Source: Enterococcus rotai
Lineage (GTDB): Bacteria; Bacillota; Bacilli; Lactobacillales; Enterococcaceae
Direction: 5' to 3'
NCBI RefSeq assembly: GCF_001465345.1
Contig: NZ_CP013655.1
Coordinates: 2,863,336-2,927,335, forward strand
DNA length: 64,000 bases
A program made the position numbers and the translations under genes. This document shows positions 27,463-40,586 of the stretch, piece after piece. Below the pieces are notes generated by a model, which saw nothing but the letters and a program-made list of their open reading frames with translations, did no database searches and had not been told where the DNA came from. Within the stretch, counting starts at the first letter, position 1. Every line of letters begins with the position of its first letter.

Positions 27463-28389
27463 ATGATCATCACATCTGAACGTATCAGTTTAAAACATCT
27501 TTTAACAGTAGAAGTATTAAGTGACCAAGAAGTTATGGGCCTGATTCATCGTGCCCAAGAATTTAAACAAGGAGCGACTTGGCAACCTGAAAAAAAACAA
27601 TACTTTGCGACAAACTTGTTCTTTGAAAATAGTACACGAACGCATAAGAGCTTTGATGTTGCCGAAAAAAAATTAGGGATTGAAGTTATTGAGTTTGAAG
27701 AAAGTATGAGCTCAGTCAAAAAAGGTGAAACACTTTATGATACAGTGCTGACAATGTCGGCAATCGGAGTTGATGTGGCAGTCATTCGTCATGGAGAAGA
27801 AAATTATTATGATGAACTGATTCAAAGTAAAACAATCCAATGTTCCATTATTAATGGTGGTGACGGCAGTGGTCAACATCCTACCCAATGCCTATTAGAT
27901 TTAATGACAATATACGAGGAATTTGGATACTTTGAGGGATTGAAAATTGCAATCGTCGGGGATATTACACATTCTAGAGTAGCGAAATCAAACATGCAGA
28001 TGTTAAAGAGACTTGGCGCAACGATCTTTTTCTCAGGACCAGAGGAATGGTACGATAAGCAATTTGAAGCTTATGGCCATTATATGCCGTTAGATGAAGT
28101 GGTCGAAACAGTTGATGTGATGATGTTGCTTAGAGTGCAACATGAACGCCATGATGGTTCAGAAATATTCTCAAAAGAAGAGTACCATCAGCAATATGGC
28201 CTAACGGTTGAGCGCGCAAAACGACTACAAAAACATGCGGTCATCATGCATCCTGCTCCTGTGAATCGTGATGTTGAGCTGGCTGATTCTTTAGTAGAAG
28301 GAATCCAATCTAGAATCATCCAACAGATGAGTAATGGTGTCTATATGAGAATGGCAATTTTAGAAGCAGTATTACAAGGAAAGGCATAG
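27463..28389 (+). CDS. pyrB: Aspartate carbamoyltransferase catalytic subunit
   Basis: A 308-residue enzyme with the carbamoyl-phosphate motif STRTHKSF and the C-terminal [10 protein letters not shown]. It condenses carbamoyl phosphate with aspartate. There is no pyrI nearby, so the enzyme is the unregulated Gram-positive type. AGGAGG lies upstream. Confidence 0.97.
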   Translation: MIITSERISLKHLLTVEVLSDQEVMGLIHRAQEFKQGATWQPEKKQYFATNLFFENSTRTHKSFDVAEKKLGIEVIEFEESMSSVKKGETLYDTVLTMSAIGVDVAVIRHGEENYYDELIQSKTIQCSIINGGDGSGQHPTQCLLDLMTIYEEFGYFEGLKIAIVGDITHSRVAKSNMQMLKRLGATIFFSGPEEWYDKQFEAYGHYMPLDEVVETVDVMMLLRVQHERHDGSEIFSKEEYHQQYGLTVERAKRLQKHAVIMHPAPVNRDVELADSLVEGIQSRIIQQMSNGVYMRMAILEAVLQGKA

Positions 28390-28398
28390 GTGAACAAT

Positions 28399-29682
28399 AT
28401 GAAAACACTTATCAAGAATGGGAAAATCATAAAAAAAGATAATCAATTGATTCCAGCAGAAATATGGATCGAAGAGGGCAAGATCAGAGCAATTGGAGAA
28501 TTTTTTGAAGAAAGTACATTTGATAAAGTCTACGATGCCAAAGGTCAATTGATCGTACCAGGATTAGTGGATGTCCATGTTCATCTAAGAGAACCAGGGT
28601 TTACTTATAAAGAAACAATCGAAACGGGTAGTAAATCAGCAGCCAGAGGTGGATATACAACGGTTTGTGCAATGCCCAATTTAAATCCTGTTCCTGATAC
28701 TGCAGAAAAATTAAAAGAAGTATACGAAATCATTGAAAAAAATGCTGTAGTGAAAGTGCTACAATATGCTCCAATCACAGAGGAATTACGCAGTGAAACA
28801 TTGACCGACCAAAAAGCGTTAAAAGAAGTTGGCGCTTTCGCATTTACAAACGACGGTGTAGGCGTACAAACAGCAGGGATTATGTATCTTGCAATGAAAG
28901 AAGCAGCAGCACTTGATATGGCAATCGTGGCCCACACAGAAGATGAGTCACTACTTTTTGGCGGAGTCATGCACGAGGGTGAAATTTCTAAAAAGTTAGG
29001 TTTACCAGGGATTTTAAGTTCAACTGAAGCATCACAGATTGCTCGTGATGTTGTCTTAGCCGGTGAAACAGGTGTTCACTATCATGTCTGCCACGTTTCA
29101 ACAAAAGAAAGTGTTCGTGTCATCCGTGATGCCAAACGAGCTGGGATTCACGTTACAGCAGAAGTTGCGCCACATCATTTGATTTTAGTTGATGAAAACA
29201 TCCCTGAAGACAACGGTTTCTGGAAAATGAATCCGCCGCTTAGAGCAACATCTGATCGTGATGCACTAATCGAAGGGTTACTAGATGGTACGATCGATTG
29301 TATCGCAACGGATCATGCGCCACATGGACTAGAAGAAAAAAATCAAACATTCTTAAAAGCTCCCTTTGGTATAGTTGGGAGTGAAACAGCTTTTCAACTA
29401 ATCTATACGAATTTTGTTGAAACAGGAAAATTCACCTTGGAACAAGTCATTGATTGGATGGCAACCAAACCCGCAGAAATTTTCGGTCTAGATGCAGGAA
29501 CACTAACGATTGGTGCTCCGGCAGACATCTCTATTTTTGACTTAGAGCTAGAAGAAACAATCGACGATCAGGACTTTGAATCACTCGGTGTTAATACACC
29601 GTTTGTTGGTTGGAAAGTCAAAGGGAACACATTAATGACCTTTGTTGATGGACAATCAGCTTGGGCTAAGGGAGATGCATAA
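28399..29682 (+). CDS. pyrC: Dihydroorotase
   Basis: A 427-residue class I amidohydrolase. Zinc ligands lie in [10 protein letters not shown], other histidines in AHTEDE and CHVSTKE, and the catalytic aspartate in ATDHAPHG. It cyclises carbamoyl aspartate. ATG 28399 has AGGTGA 5 nt upstream; GTG 28390, at the immediate end of pyrB, is inside that ribosome site. Confidence 0.95.
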   Translation: MKTLIKNGKIIKKDNQLIPAEIWIEEGKIRAIGEFFEESTFDKVYDAKGQLIVPGLVDVHVHLREPGFTYKETIETGSKSAARGGYTTVCAMPNLNPVPDTAEKLKEVYEIIEKNAVVKVLQYAPITEELRSETLTDQKALKEVGAFAFTNDGVGVQTAGIMYLAMKEAAALDMAIVAHTEDESLLFGGVMHEGEISKKLGLPGILSSTEASQIARDVVLAGETGVHYHVCHVSTKESVRVIRDAKRAGIHVTAEVAPHHLILVDENIPEDNGFWKMNPPLRATSDRDALIEGLLDGTIDCIATDHAPHGLEEKNQTFLKAPFGIVGSETAFQLIYTNFVETGKFTLEQVIDWMATKPAEIFGLDAGTLTIGAPADISIFDLELEETIDDQDFESLGVNTPFVGWKVKGNTLMTFVDGQSAWAKGDA

Positions 29683-29684
29683 AG

Positions 29685-30764
29685 TTGAAACGACTATTGA
29701 TACTAGAAGACGGAACCGTTTTTGAAGGAAAAGCCTTTGGTGCACAGGTCAACGTTGTTGGAGAGATTGTTTTTACAACAAGTATGACAGGCTACCAAGA
29801 AACGATCACTGACCAAAGTTTCAATGGTCAAATTATTACATTTACCTATCCGATGGTCGGAAACTATGGTGTCAATCGTGATGATTATGAATCAATTTCG
29901 CCTACTTGTAAAGGCGTGGTAGTGAAAGAACATGCGCGTTTAGCTTCAAACTGGCGGGCACAGATGACGCTGGACGAATTTCTAAAAAGAAAAGGCATAC
30001 CAGGGATTTCAGGAATCGACACTCGTGCATTGACTAGAAAACTCCGTTCTGTTGGAACCATGAAAGCTGGGTTTATCGATATTGATGACGATTTGACGCA
30101 TGAATTTGATCAATTAAAAGCTACAGTCTTGCCAAAAAATCAAGTAGCGCAAGTTTCGACAACCAAACCTTATCCAAGTCCTGGAATCGGTAGAAATGTG
30201 ATCGTTGTTGATTTTGGTTTGAAGCATAGTATTTTAAGAGAATTATCAAAACGACATTGCAACTTGACCGTGTTACCGTACAACACTGATGCGGAAACGA
30301 TTTTAGAACTTTCACCAGATGGTGTGATGTTGACAAATGGCCCAGGGGACCCAAAAGATGTGCCAGAAGCGATTGAAATGATTCAAGCAATCCAAGGAAA
30401 AGTCCCGATTTTCGGTATTTGCCTAGGGCATCAACTATTCGCTTTAGCTAATGGAGCAGATACCTATAAAATGAAGTTTGGTCATCGGGGCTTAAATCAT
30501 CCGGTTCGAGAAATAGCAACTGGGAGAATCGATTTTACCTCACAAAATCATGGCTATGCAGTTGATGCTGCAACAGTTGATCCTGAGAAGTTGATGGTTA
30601 CTCATGTAGAAGTGAATGATGGCTCAGTAGAAGGGGTTAGACATCGTCAATACCCGGCCTTTACTGTTCAATACCACCCAGATGCAGCACCAGGTCCACA
30701 CGATGGTCTACATTTGTTTGACGAATTTATGGAATTAATGGATGCATGGAAGGAGCAGGACTAA
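29685..30764 (+). CDS. carA: Carbamoyl-phosphate synthase small subunit
   Basis: A 359-residue glutamine amidotransferase. Nucleophile cysteine in [10 protein letters not shown], catalytic histidine in [10 protein letters not shown]; the third triad position is Asp rather than Glu, which seems usual in lactic acid bacteria. It feeds ammonia to CarB. TTG start at 29685, 2 nt after pyrC, with GGGAG upstream. It overlaps carB by one base. Confidence 0.95.
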   Translation: MKRLLILEDGTVFEGKAFGAQVNVVGEIVFTTSMTGYQETITDQSFNGQIITFTYPMVGNYGVNRDDYESISPTCKGVVVKEHARLASNWRAQMTLDEFLKRKGIPGISGIDTRALTRKLRSVGTMKAGFIDIDDDLTHEFDQLKATVLPKNQVAQVSTTKPYPSPGIGRNVIVVDFGLKHSILRELSKRHCNLTVLPYNTDAETILELSPDGVMLTNGPGDPKDVPEAIEMIQAIQGKVPIFGICLGHQLFALANGADTYKMKFGHRGLNHPVREIATGRIDFTSQNHGYAVDAATVDPEKLMVTHVEVNDGSVEGVRHRQYPAFTVQYHPDAAPGPHDGLHLFDEFMELMDAWKEQD

Positions 30765-33700
30765 TGCCAAAAAGATCAGATATCAAGAAAATCATGGTAA
30801 TCGGTTCTGGACCGATCATTATTGGCCAAGCTGCAGAATTTGATTATGCTGGCACACAAGCCTGTCTTGCTTTAAGAGAAGAAGGATACGAAGTCGTTTT
30901 GGTTAATTCAAACCCGGCAACGATCATGACAGATAAAGAAATTGCCGATCAAGTGTATATTGAACCGATCACACTAGAATTTGTCTCTCGTATTATACGA
31001 AAAGAACGGCCAGATGCATTACTACCTACTTTAGGCGGTCAAACGGGGTTAAATATGGCGATGGAACTTGCCGAATCCGGTATTTTGGCTGAACTGAATG
31101 TAGAATTACTAGGAACCAAATTAAATGCGATCGACCAAGCTGAAGATCGTGATTTGTTTAAACAATTAATGGAAGAGTTGGATCAACCGATTCCTGAAAG
31201 TGAAATCATCAATACCGTAGAGCAAGCAGTGGACTTTGCCAATACGATCGGTTATCCAATCATTGTACGTCCTGCGTTTACTTTAGGTGGAACGGGCGGA
31301 GGAATGTGTGATAATGAAGAGAAATTACGGCTTATTGCTGAAAATGGGCTGAAATTATCGCCTGTAACACAATGCTTGATTGAAAAGAGTATTGCTGGTT
31401 TTAAAGAAATCGAGTATGAAGTGATGCGAGATTCTGCTGATAATGCGATCGTCGTTTGTAATATGGAAAACTTCGATCCGGTCGGGATCCATACAGGAGA
31501 TTCGATTGTATTTGCACCAAGTCAAACATTATCTGATCATGAATATCAAATGCTGCGTGATGCGTCCCTTAAAATCATTAGAGCGCTAAAAATAGAAGGG
31601 GGCTGTAATGTTCAGCTAGCATTAGACCCGCACAGTTTTAATTATTACGTGATCGAAGTTAACCCAAGAGTTTCTAGATCGTCCGCCCTAGCCAGTAAAG
31701 CAACAGGCTACCCGATTGCTAAATTAGCAGCAAAAATTGCTGTAGGATTAACCTTGGATGAAATGAAAAATCCAGTTACAGGAACAACCTATGCAGAATT
31801 TGAGCCAGCATTGGATTACGTAGTGGCAAAAATTCCTCGCTGGCCTTTCGATAAATTTGAAAAAGGGGAACGTCGTTTAGGTACTCAAATGAAAGCGACA
31901 GGTGAGGTTATGGCCATCGGTCGTAACATCGAAGAATCATTATTAAAAGCTGTTCGTTCACTAGAAATCGGTGCTTATCATAATGAATTAAAAGAAATAA
32001 AAGAAGTCAGCGATGAACTTTTGACAGAAAAAATCGTAAAAGCGCAAGATGACCGCTTATTTTATCTATCAGAAGCTATCAGACGAGGATTTACAATCGA
32101 AGAGTTGGCTATGTTAACTAAAATCGATTTGTTCTTCCTTGATAAATTACTTCATATCGTTGAGCTAGAGACAGCATTAGAAAGTAATTTCAAAGATAGC
32201 GAAACATTAAAAGAAGCAAAACAAAATGGGTTTACTGATCGAAAAATTGCTGATTTATGGCAAATAAGTGAACAAGAAGTTTCTGACTATCGTCATGAGC
32301 AAAAGATATTGCCAGTTTATAAAATGGTCGACACTTGCGCGGCTGAGTTTGAATCTCAAACTCCTTATTTTTACAGTACGTATGAATTCGAAAATGAAAG
32401 CATCCGTTCTGAAAAACCGTCTGTTTTGGTTTTAGGATCTGGTCCAATCAGAATCGGACAAGGAGTAGAATTCGATTATGCAACCGTTCATTCAGTAAAA
32501 GCAATCCAAGCAGCAGGGTATGAAGCAATCATTATGAATAGTAATCCTGAAACAGTTTCAACAGACTTCTCGATTTCGGATAAATTATATTTTGAGCCAT
32601 TAACGCTTGAAGACGTGATGAATGTAATTGAGTTAGAGCAACCAACAGGCGTAATCGTTCAGTTTGGTGGTCAAACAGCAATCAACCTTGCAGAACCACT
32701 AGTTAAGCAAGGTGTAAAAATCTTAGGAACATCGATCGAAGATTTAGACAGAGCAGAAAATCGTGACTTATTTGAGCAAGCACTACAAGCGTTGGATATT
32801 CCACAACCACCTGGCGATACCGCTACGAGTGCTGAAGAAGCTGTGGCTGTTGCCAATAAAATCGGTTATCCAGTTTTAGTTCGACCAAGCTACGTTCTTG
32901 GTGGACGAGCAATGGAAATTGTTGAAAACCAAAAAGACTTGGAAGATTATATGCGAAATGCAGTAAAAGCTTCACCAGAGCATCCTGTCTTAGTTGACAG
33001 CTATTTATTGGGTAAAGAATGTGAAGTAGATGCGATTTGCGACGGTCAAACGGTCTTGATTCCTGGTATTATGGAACATATCGAACGTGCTGGCGTTCAT
33101 TCCGGTGATTCAATGGCGGTGTACCCGCCACAAACTTTGTCGAATGACATTCAACAAACGATTGCCGATTATACAAAAAAATTAGCAATCGGATTGAACT
33201 GTATTGGTATGATGAATATCCAATTCGTGATCCATGAGGAAAAAGTCTATGTGATCGAGGTTAATCCACGTGCTAGTCGAACAGTACCATTTTTAAGCAA
33301 AATCACAGGAATTCCGATGGCTCAAGTCGCAACAAAAGCAATTCTTGGTGAAAAACTAACCGATCTAGGCTATCAAGATGGTTTATATCCTGAAAGTCAG
33401 CAAGTCCATATCAAAGCACCCGTATTTTCTTTCACTAAACTCCAAAAGGTCGATACTTATTTAGGGCCTGAAATGAAATCAACGGGTGAAGTAATGGGTT
33501 CTGATTATAGTCTAGAAAAAGCCTTATATAAAGCGTTTGAAGCATCAGGGTTACATTTGCCAAGTTTTGGTGCAGTCTTGTTTACCATAGCTGATGAAAC
33601 AAAAGAAGAGGCGTTGGCATTAGCAAAACGATTTAATGAAATTGGCTATAGCTTGATCGCAACAAAAGGCACGGCTGAATTTTTAGCAGAAAATGGCTTA

Positions 33701-33943
33701 TTAGTTAAAACCGTTCTTAAAATCAATCAAGGTGGCGAAACGGTTCTTGATTTGATTCGTAGCGGGGAAGCCCAAGTTGTGGTAAATACGATGGATAAGA
33801 ATCGTTCTGATTTAAATCAAGATGGATTTTTGATCAGACGTGAAGCAGTAGAACACGGTGTCCCATTGTTCACTTCTCTGGATACGGCAGAAGCCATCTT
33901 AAAAGTGTTGGAATCACGGTCATTTTCAACAGAGTCTATCTAA
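30764..33943 (+). CDS. carB: Carbamoyl-phosphate synthase large subunit
   Basis: A 1059-residue protein with two homologous ATP-grasp halves (each with a VIGSGPI(I/R)IGQ dinucleotide-like motif, at about 12 and 555) and a C-terminal MGS-like allosteric domain (about 930-1059). It makes carbamoyl phosphate for pyrB. The MPKRSDIKK start at 30764 follows AAGGAG; a start 18 nt earlier is within carA and less likely. A terminator follows immediately. Confidence 0.96.
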   Translation: MPKRSDIKKIMVIGSGPIIIGQAAEFDYAGTQACLALREEGYEVVLVNSNPATIMTDKEIADQVYIEPITLEFVSRIIRKERPDALLPTLGGQTGLNMAMELAESGILAELNVELLGTKLNAIDQAEDRDLFKQLMEELDQPIPESEIINTVEQAVDFANTIGYPIIVRPAFTLGGTGGGMCDNEEKLRLIAENGLKLSPVTQCLIEKSIAGFKEIEYEVMRDSADNAIVVCNMENFDPVGIHTGDSIVFAPSQTLSDHEYQMLRDASLKIIRALKIEGGCNVQLALDPHSFNYYVIEVNPRVSRSSALASKATGYPIAKLAAKIAVGLTLDEMKNPVTGTTYAEFEPALDYVVAKIPRWPFDKFEKGERRLGTQMKATGEVMAIGRNIEESLLKAVRSLEIGAYHNELKEIKEVSDELLTEKIVKAQDDRLFYLSEAIRRGFTIEELAMLTKIDLFFLDKLLHIVELETALESNFKDSETLKEAKQNGFTDRKIADLWQISEQEVSDYRHEQKILPVYKMVDTCAAEFESQTPYFYSTYEFENESIRSEKPSVLVLGSGPIRIGQGVEFDYATVHSVKAIQAAGYEAIIMNSNPETVSTDFSISDKLYFEPLTLEDVMNVIELEQPTGVIVQFGGQTAINLAEPLVKQGVKILGTSIEDLDRAENRDLFEQALQALDIPQPPGDTATSAEEAVAVANKIGYPVLVRPSYVLGGRAMEIVENQKDLEDYMRNAVKASPEHPVLVDSYLLGKECEVDAICDGQTVLIPGIMEHIERAGVHSGDSMAVYPPQTLSNDIQQTIADYTKKLAIGLNCIGMMNIQFVIHEEKVYVIEVNPRASRTVPFLSKITGIPMAQVATKAILGEKLTDLGYQDGLYPESQQVHIKAPVFSFTKLQKVDTYLGPEMKSTGEVMGSDYSLEKALYKAFEASGLHLPSFGAVLFTIADETKEEALALAKRFNEIGYSLIATKGTAEFLAENGLLVKTVLKINQGGETVLDLIRSGEAQVVVNTMDKNRSDLNQDGFLIRREAVEHGVPLFTSLDTAEAILKVLESRSFSTESI

Positions 33944-33947
33944 ATTT

Positions 33948-33978
33948 AAAAGCCGAGAGACCTTCTCGGCTTTTATTA
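33948..33978 (+). terminator. Intrinsic terminator inside the pyr operon, carB-pyrK
   Basis: An 11-bp perfect stem AAAAGCCGAGA (33948-33958) / TCTCGGCTTTT (33964-33974) with a T-rich tail. The 64-nt gap has no clear promoter, so downstream genes probably depend on read-through or on a weak internal start. Confidence 0.8.
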
Positions 33979-34007
33979 CAATAAAGTCTTGAGAAGGAGT
34001 AGCATAC

Positions 34008-36428
<2,421 letters not shown>

Positions 36429-36432
<4 letters not shown>

Positions 36433-37064
36433 CAGAATTAGCTAAAACGATTGCGAAAGATTTATTAGAAATCGAAGCGGTATTCTTAAGCCCGAACGAA
36501 CCCTTTACTTGGGCCAGTGGAATCAAAAGCCCAATCTATTGTGATAACCGTATTACCATGAGTTATCCAGTTGTTCGTAAAGAAATCGCCAAAGGATTAG
36601 CAGAAAAAATCAGAGCAACTTATCCTGATGTTCAAGTCATTGCAGGAACAGCAACTGCTGGGATTCCTCATGCGGCGTGGGTTGCAGATATTTTAGACTT
36701 ACCAATGGTCTATATCCGCAGTAAAGCCAAAGAACATGGGAAAGGCAACCAAATTGAAGGTCGGATTTTTAAAGGACAAAAAATGGTTGTGATCGAAGAT
36801 TTGATTTCAACAGGCGGAAGCGTTTTAGAAGCAGCTGAGGCCGCAAAACGCGAAGGGGCAGATGTTTTAGGTGTTGCAGCGATCTTCACTTATGAGTTAC
36901 CCAAAGGAAAACAAAAATTTGAAGAACAAAACATGGATTTAATTACGTTAACAAACTATTCAACATTGATTGATGCGGCATTAGAATCCAATTATATTGA
37001 AGAAAAAGATGTTGTGCTATTAAAAGATTGGAAAAAAGATCCTGAAAATTGGCTAAATAAGTAG
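36429..37064 (+). CDS. pyrE: Orotate phosphoribosyltransferase
   Basis: A 211-residue PRTase. The PRPP loop is [14 protein letters not shown] and the flexible loop lysines lie in [12 protein letters not shown]. It converts orotate to OMP. ATG 36429 has GGAG upstream; the ATG at 36411 is inside pyrF and too early. It is the last gene of the operon. Confidence 0.96.
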
Positions 37065-37075
37065 TATCACGCATG

Positions 37076-37120
37076 AAAGTATAATTTTTGATCAGTTAGT
37101 CAAAGGTTATACTTTTTTTC
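37076..37120 (+). terminator. Terminator of the pyr operon
   Basis: AAAGTATAA / TTATACTTT outer stem with inner TTTGA/TCAAA pairing and a long T-run. Confidence 0.8.
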
Positions 37121-37254
37121 TTGATTCAATGAATTCTTCCTAAATATGCTATAATTTAAAAAAAATGTATGGAGTCGTTTTTGAAAATTGACTGTTAATC
37201 CTAAATAAGATACAGTTATTTTATTCAAGTAACAAAATTAGAAGGTGGGGTTTG

Positions 37255-37956
37255 ATGAAAAATATTCGGAATATGGATGTAGAATGGGGATACGAAGGAG
37301 AGCTCGGACCCGAGCATTGGCATACCCTGTGTGATTGGTTTTCAACTGGTGCAAAGTATCCTTACCAATCACCAATTAATTTATCAAAAAACTTAGTCAA
37401 TGGTGTATCAACAAGTAGAGCGATTGATTTTTGTTATAAATCAGAAGAGTTTACAGAAAAAGAATTTAAAAATACATTTCATTTTGTTCCACCAAATACA
37501 GAAAGCTATATCATTTTTGAAGATGAAAAATACTATTTGACTGATATTCATTTTCATACGCCAAGTGAACATACCTTTGATGGCGAACACGCACCATTGG
37601 AATTTCATTTAGTTCATATGAATAATTCTGGTGATAACTTAGTTGTTGGTTGCTTATTTACAATTACAACAGAAGAAAATAAATTTTCAAAAAATAAAAC
37701 AACGCTGAAATGGAAATCAGAAACCCATCAACAATGGTTTGATCCTTCAATTTTTTTACCTGAACAAAAATCACATTTTCATTATTTAGGTTCGTTGACA
37801 ACACCACCGACCAAAGGACCGGTCCATTGGTTTGTATTTGATACGATTCAAAAAATGGATCAAGAGTTCTTTGAACGAATTGATGAAGGGATGTTACCGT
37901 TCAATAATCGCCCTACCCAAGCGTTAAACGGACGAAAAATCTATTTTTCCGAATAA
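37255..37956 (+). CDS. Alpha-type carbonic anhydrase, apparently cytosolic
   Basis: A 233-residue alpha-carbonic anhydrase. HWHTLCDWF and YQSPINL lie near the N-terminus, zinc histidines in HFHTPSEHTF and EFHLVHMN, and the threonine motif LTTPPTKGPVHW is present. It hydrates CO2 to bicarbonate, which CarA/B in the preceding operon consumes. There is no signal peptide or lipobox, unusual since many bacterial alpha enzymes are exported. ATG 37255 has GAAGGTGG upstream. A LysR gene follows 14 nt later. Confidence 0.9.
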   Translation: MKNIRNMDVEWGYEGELGPEHWHTLCDWFSTGAKYPYQSPINLSKNLVNGVSTSRAIDFCYKSEEFTEKEFKNTFHFVPPNTESYIIFEDEKYYLTDIHFHTPSEHTFDGEHAPLEFHLVHMNNSGDNLVVGCLFTITTEENKFSKNKTTLKWKSETHQQWFDPSIFLPEQKSHFHYLGSLTTPPTKGPVHWFVFDTIQKMDQEFFERIDEGMLPFNNRPTQALNGRKIYFSE

Positions 37957-37970
37957 GATGGAGGTCACCT

Positions 37971-38861
37971 ATGAATATTCAACAGATGAAATATGTTGTA
38001 GCAGTTGCTAATAACGGCAGCTTTCGAGAAGCAGCGAAAAAGCTCTTTATCACGCAGCCAAGTCTTTCTAATGGGATTCGGGAATTAGAGGAAGAGATCG
38101 GGGTGACGTTGTTTATTCGTACGAACAAAGGGGCTTCTTTGACGGAAGAGGGACTGACATTCTTAGAACATGCAGAAAAAATATTGACTCAGATGGAAAT
38201 GATTGAAAATCGTTATCAGGAAGTAACTAAAAGCGAACGTTTTTCAATTTCCTCTCAACACTATGATTTTTTAGGCGAAGTAATGGGCAGAGTGATTCAG
38301 CAATTCAAAGATCAGTACAAAAATTTCCGTGTTTTTGAGACAACAACACTAAAAGTCATTGAAGATGTGAAAAGCTATCATAGTGAGCTTGGGATTATTT
38401 ATTTGAATAGCCAAAACCAATCTGGGATTGAGCGATATTTAGAGCAAGCCAATTTAACGTATGATGTGATGGGGAGCTTTAAAACGCACATTTTCCTTGG
38501 AAAAAACCATCCCTTAGCCCAGCAAAAAGAAATCCAACTGGAGCAACTATGCTGCTATCCTCAAGTGCGATTTACCCAAGAAGGCAGCAATTTCGCTTAT
38601 TTTTCAGAGGATTTAATTGAAAATCAGGAGCAAGAAACAGTGATTTATACGAATGATCGTGGAACATTGATGAATTTGCTGGTTGAGACCGACGCTTATG
38701 CCTCTGGTTCTGGTGTGGTAACGGGTTTTACTAAAAAGGAAATACGCTTGGTTCCATTAGCAGAAAGTACCAATAATAAAATCTGTGTTCTTTACCAAAA
38801 AAATAAAACAATCAGCACAATTGGTCAGTATTTTATAAAAGAATTGAAACAATTATTTTGA
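37971..38861 (+). CDS. LysR-family transcriptional regulator
   Basis: A 296-residue regulator. The winged helix (about 1-60) reads MNIQQMKYVVAVANNGSF..., then ITQPSLSNGIRELEEEIG. The effector domain is of the CysB fold. It is co-transcribed with the carbonic anhydrase gene (14-nt gap, GGAGG), so it may respond to CO2/bicarbonate or pH-related metabolism; the resemblance to CysL/CbbR-type regulators is only general. Confidence 0.87.
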   Translation: MNIQQMKYVVAVANNGSFREAAKKLFITQPSLSNGIRELEEEIGVTLFIRTNKGASLTEEGLTFLEHAEKILTQMEMIENRYQEVTKSERFSISSQHYDFLGEVMGRVIQQFKDQYKNFRVFETTTLKVIEDVKSYHSELGIIYLNSQNQSGIERYLEQANLTYDVMGSFKTHIFLGKNHPLAQQKEIQLEQLCCYPQVRFTQEGSNFAYFSEDLIENQEQETVIYTNDRGTLMNLLVETDAYASGSGVVTGFTKKEIRLVPLAESTNNKICVLYQKNKTISTIGQYFIKELKQLF

Positions 38862-38926
38862 AGTGAGTCAGGACTAACTATTTTTTATCGGATTATACTG
38901 CTATCTAACAAAATAGAAAAAAATGT

Positions 38927-38962
38927 AAAAGAGCATCTTGATTTATAGGGTGTTCTTTTTTG
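38927..38962 (+). terminator. Terminator after the LysR gene
   Basis: AAAAGAGCATC / GGTGTTCTTTT stem (11 pairs with G-U) followed by TT and more T residues. Confidence 0.65.
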
Positions 38963-39030
38963 TTATAAATACCATCTATTAAGTCGTTTTTAATTATGGT
39001 GGAATTAAAAAAAGAAGGAGTTGTTTTTTT

Positions 39031-39202
39031 ATGAGAAAATTTTCAATAGGAATGATGGAAAGAAGAGAGAATAAAATTGTTATGGATCCAGGTCATCGGT
39101 AGGTCATTTGAAAAATCTGTGGGAAAAAGTGTACTGCAGCTTACTGATATGAAATCTGCCGTTTCAGGTGCCATATTTACTAGAAGACTATTTTGTAGAT
39201 AA
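39031..39202 (+). pseudogene. Frameshifted small peptide gene, homologous to the next one (RiPP/bacteriocin-precursor-like)
   Basis: GAAGGAG then ATG 39031 opens a frame that stops at 39102 after 23 codons. Skipping one base of the GG at 39091-39092 restores a frame ending at TAA 39202, and the conceptual N-terminus then aligns without gaps to the following gene over its first 26 codons (MRKFSIGMMERR against MRKLSISTIEKK; VIGRSFEK against IIGTPFER). The restored product ends with a double-glycine-like stretch LTDMKSAVSG and a short Cys-containing tail. It appears inactivated unless the base is a sequencing error. Confidence 0.55.
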
Positions 39203-39269
39203 AAATCAAAAGTTAAGAATTTTAGCCAAATATCTGGATTTCATATAGAACGAAGAATGGAGTGAATAG

Positions 39270-39461
39270 ATGAGGAAGTTATCAATTTCAACAATAGAAA
39301 AAAAGCGGAATAATATAATGTTAGATGATATTATCGGTACACCATTTGAGCGGACACCTGACGATGAGCTAATGGGATGCTCAATTAACATTCCCAATCC
39401 GGTAACCGCAACAACTATACTTACAGTCGTTACTATTACAATGATCAAGCGTTGTAAATAA
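39270..39461 (+). CDS. Small Thr/Cys peptide with leader-like N-terminus, possible RiPP (class II lanthipeptide-like) precursor
   Basis: A 63-residue peptide. The charged N-terminal half carries DDIIGTPFERTPDDELMG (about 19-36), which resembles leaders of class II lantibiotics. The C-terminal 28 residues start with Cys, contain six Thr and one Ser in a hydrophobic run, and end with RCK. GGAGTGA precedes the ATG. It is the intact partner of the frameshifted upstream copy. No modification, transport or immunity gene is in the window, so it would be an orphan. A small membrane peptide or toxin is an alternative. Confidence 0.55.
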   Translation: MRKLSISTIEKKRNNIMLDDIIGTPFERTPDDELMGCSINIPNPVTATTILTVVTITMIKRCK

Positions 39462-39478
39462 TGCTCAGCTAGATTATA

Positions 39479-39530
39479 GCACCAAACAATCAGTTCTTTG
39501 AACAGCTGATTGTTTGGTGCTAATTTTTTA
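39479..39530. terminator. Strong bidirectional terminator
   Basis: A 15-bp perfect stem GCACCAAACAATCAG / CTGATTGTTTGGTGC, with a T-run on the plus side, between the small peptide gene and hisC. Confidence 0.85.
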
Positions 39531-40586
39531 TTCGTGATCATTTATCACGTAATCATGCAGGAGTTGGGAAACTTTTTCCATTTCGACCTGTGTACCAATT
39601 GAAACGCGGAGATAATTATTCAATCGCTCAATTTTTGGAAAGTAGCGAACAAATACGTCTTTTGTTTCTAAATAGTGATAAAGCTCGTTCATATTTAAAT
39701 TCGGATGAGTTAGCAGCACAAAGTTTGTTTTTGAAACTAGGGTAGAAAAGCCAAAATTTGTTATGTTTTTAGAAAACCAGTCTCTAGTTGTACAAATTTT
39801 CTGTGTTATTTCCTTATAATATGCTGAATCTTCAACAGCTGCTACAGCTAATTTTTCAGCTAACATATCAACTGAATAAGGATTAAAGGATGATTTTATA
39901 CTTTCCGCAATTTGTATATAGTCAGGGTTGCCAATGGCATAACCTACCCGTAATCCTGCTAAAGAACTTGATTTTGAGAATGTTTGGATAATGATCAGAT
40001 TAGGGTAACTATCTAGAAGCGTGACAGCAGAGCACCTAGCAAAATCAATATAGGCTTCATCAATGATGACAATCACTTCTGGATTTTCTTTTAATAGATA
40101 CTCGATTTCAGAAAGTGGTTTAAATAAACCTGTAGGTGCATTAGGATTTGCGATGATGATTCCGCCATTTAACTGTTTATAATCATCAATAACTATTTCA
40201 AACTGATCATTTAACGGTAACTCTTTAAATGGAACTTGAAATAAATCAGCCCAAACTTTATAAAAACCATAAGTGATATCTGGAAATAAGAGCGGATCAG
40301 AGCTGTTAAAAAAGGCAAGAAAACAAAAAGCCAAGACCTCATCAGAACCGTTACCAATCAAAAAGTGTTCTGGAGATAATTGATGTTTGGCTCCTAAAGC
40401 GTTTTTCAAAGCAAGATTATCAATGGAGCTATACCGTTTTAATTGTTCCACATCGAAGTCTTTCAACGTATCAGCAACTTTTGGAGCAGGGGGATAAGGA
40501 TTTTCATTTGTGTTCAATTTGATCATAGCTGGATAATTTGGCTGTTCTCCTGGGACATAAGGTGTGATTTTTCTAAGACCTTTCAT
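39528..40586 (-). CDS. hisC: Histidinol-phosphate aminotransferase family protein
   Basis: A 352-residue PLP fold-type I aminotransferase. The N-terminal KLNTNENPYPP is the HisC signature, the PLP lysine lies in FSKSSSLAGLRVGYAIG (about 215-231), and VIIDEAYIDF is the cofactor-aspartate strand. No other his gene is nearby. Orphan HisC enzymes also transaminate aromatic amino acids, so a role in Phe/Tyr metabolism is possible. It is monocistronic and divergent from the second aminotransferase. Confidence 0.88.
   Translation of the reverse strand: MKGLRKITPYVPGEQPNYPAMIKLNTNENPYPPAPKVADTLKDFDVEQLKRYSSIDNLALKNALGAKHQLSPEHFLIGNGSDEVLAFCFLAFFNSSDPLLFPDITYGFYKVWADLFQVPFKELPLNDQFEIVIDDYKQLNGGIIIANPNAPTGLFKPLSEIEYLLKENPEVIVIIDEAYIDFARCSAVTLLDSYPNLIIIQTFSKSSSLAGLRVGYAIGNPDYIQIAESIKSSFNPYSVDMLAEKLAVAAVEDSAYYKEITQKICTTRDWFSKNITNFGFSTLVSKTNFVLLTHPNLNMNELYHYLETKDVFVRYFPKIERLNNYLRVSIGTQVEMEKVSQLLHDYVINDHE

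Noticed and set aside
28605-28970. 121-codon minus-strand frame inside pyrC
   Set aside because: Antisense shadow of a conserved enzyme; Ser/Ala-rich composition typical of such frames.
30655-30685. Asp in place of the catalytic Glu in the CarA triad (QYHPD)
   Set aside because: The rest of the protein is normal and, from memory, HPD is common in lactic acid bacterial CarA, so it is not a sign of inactivation.
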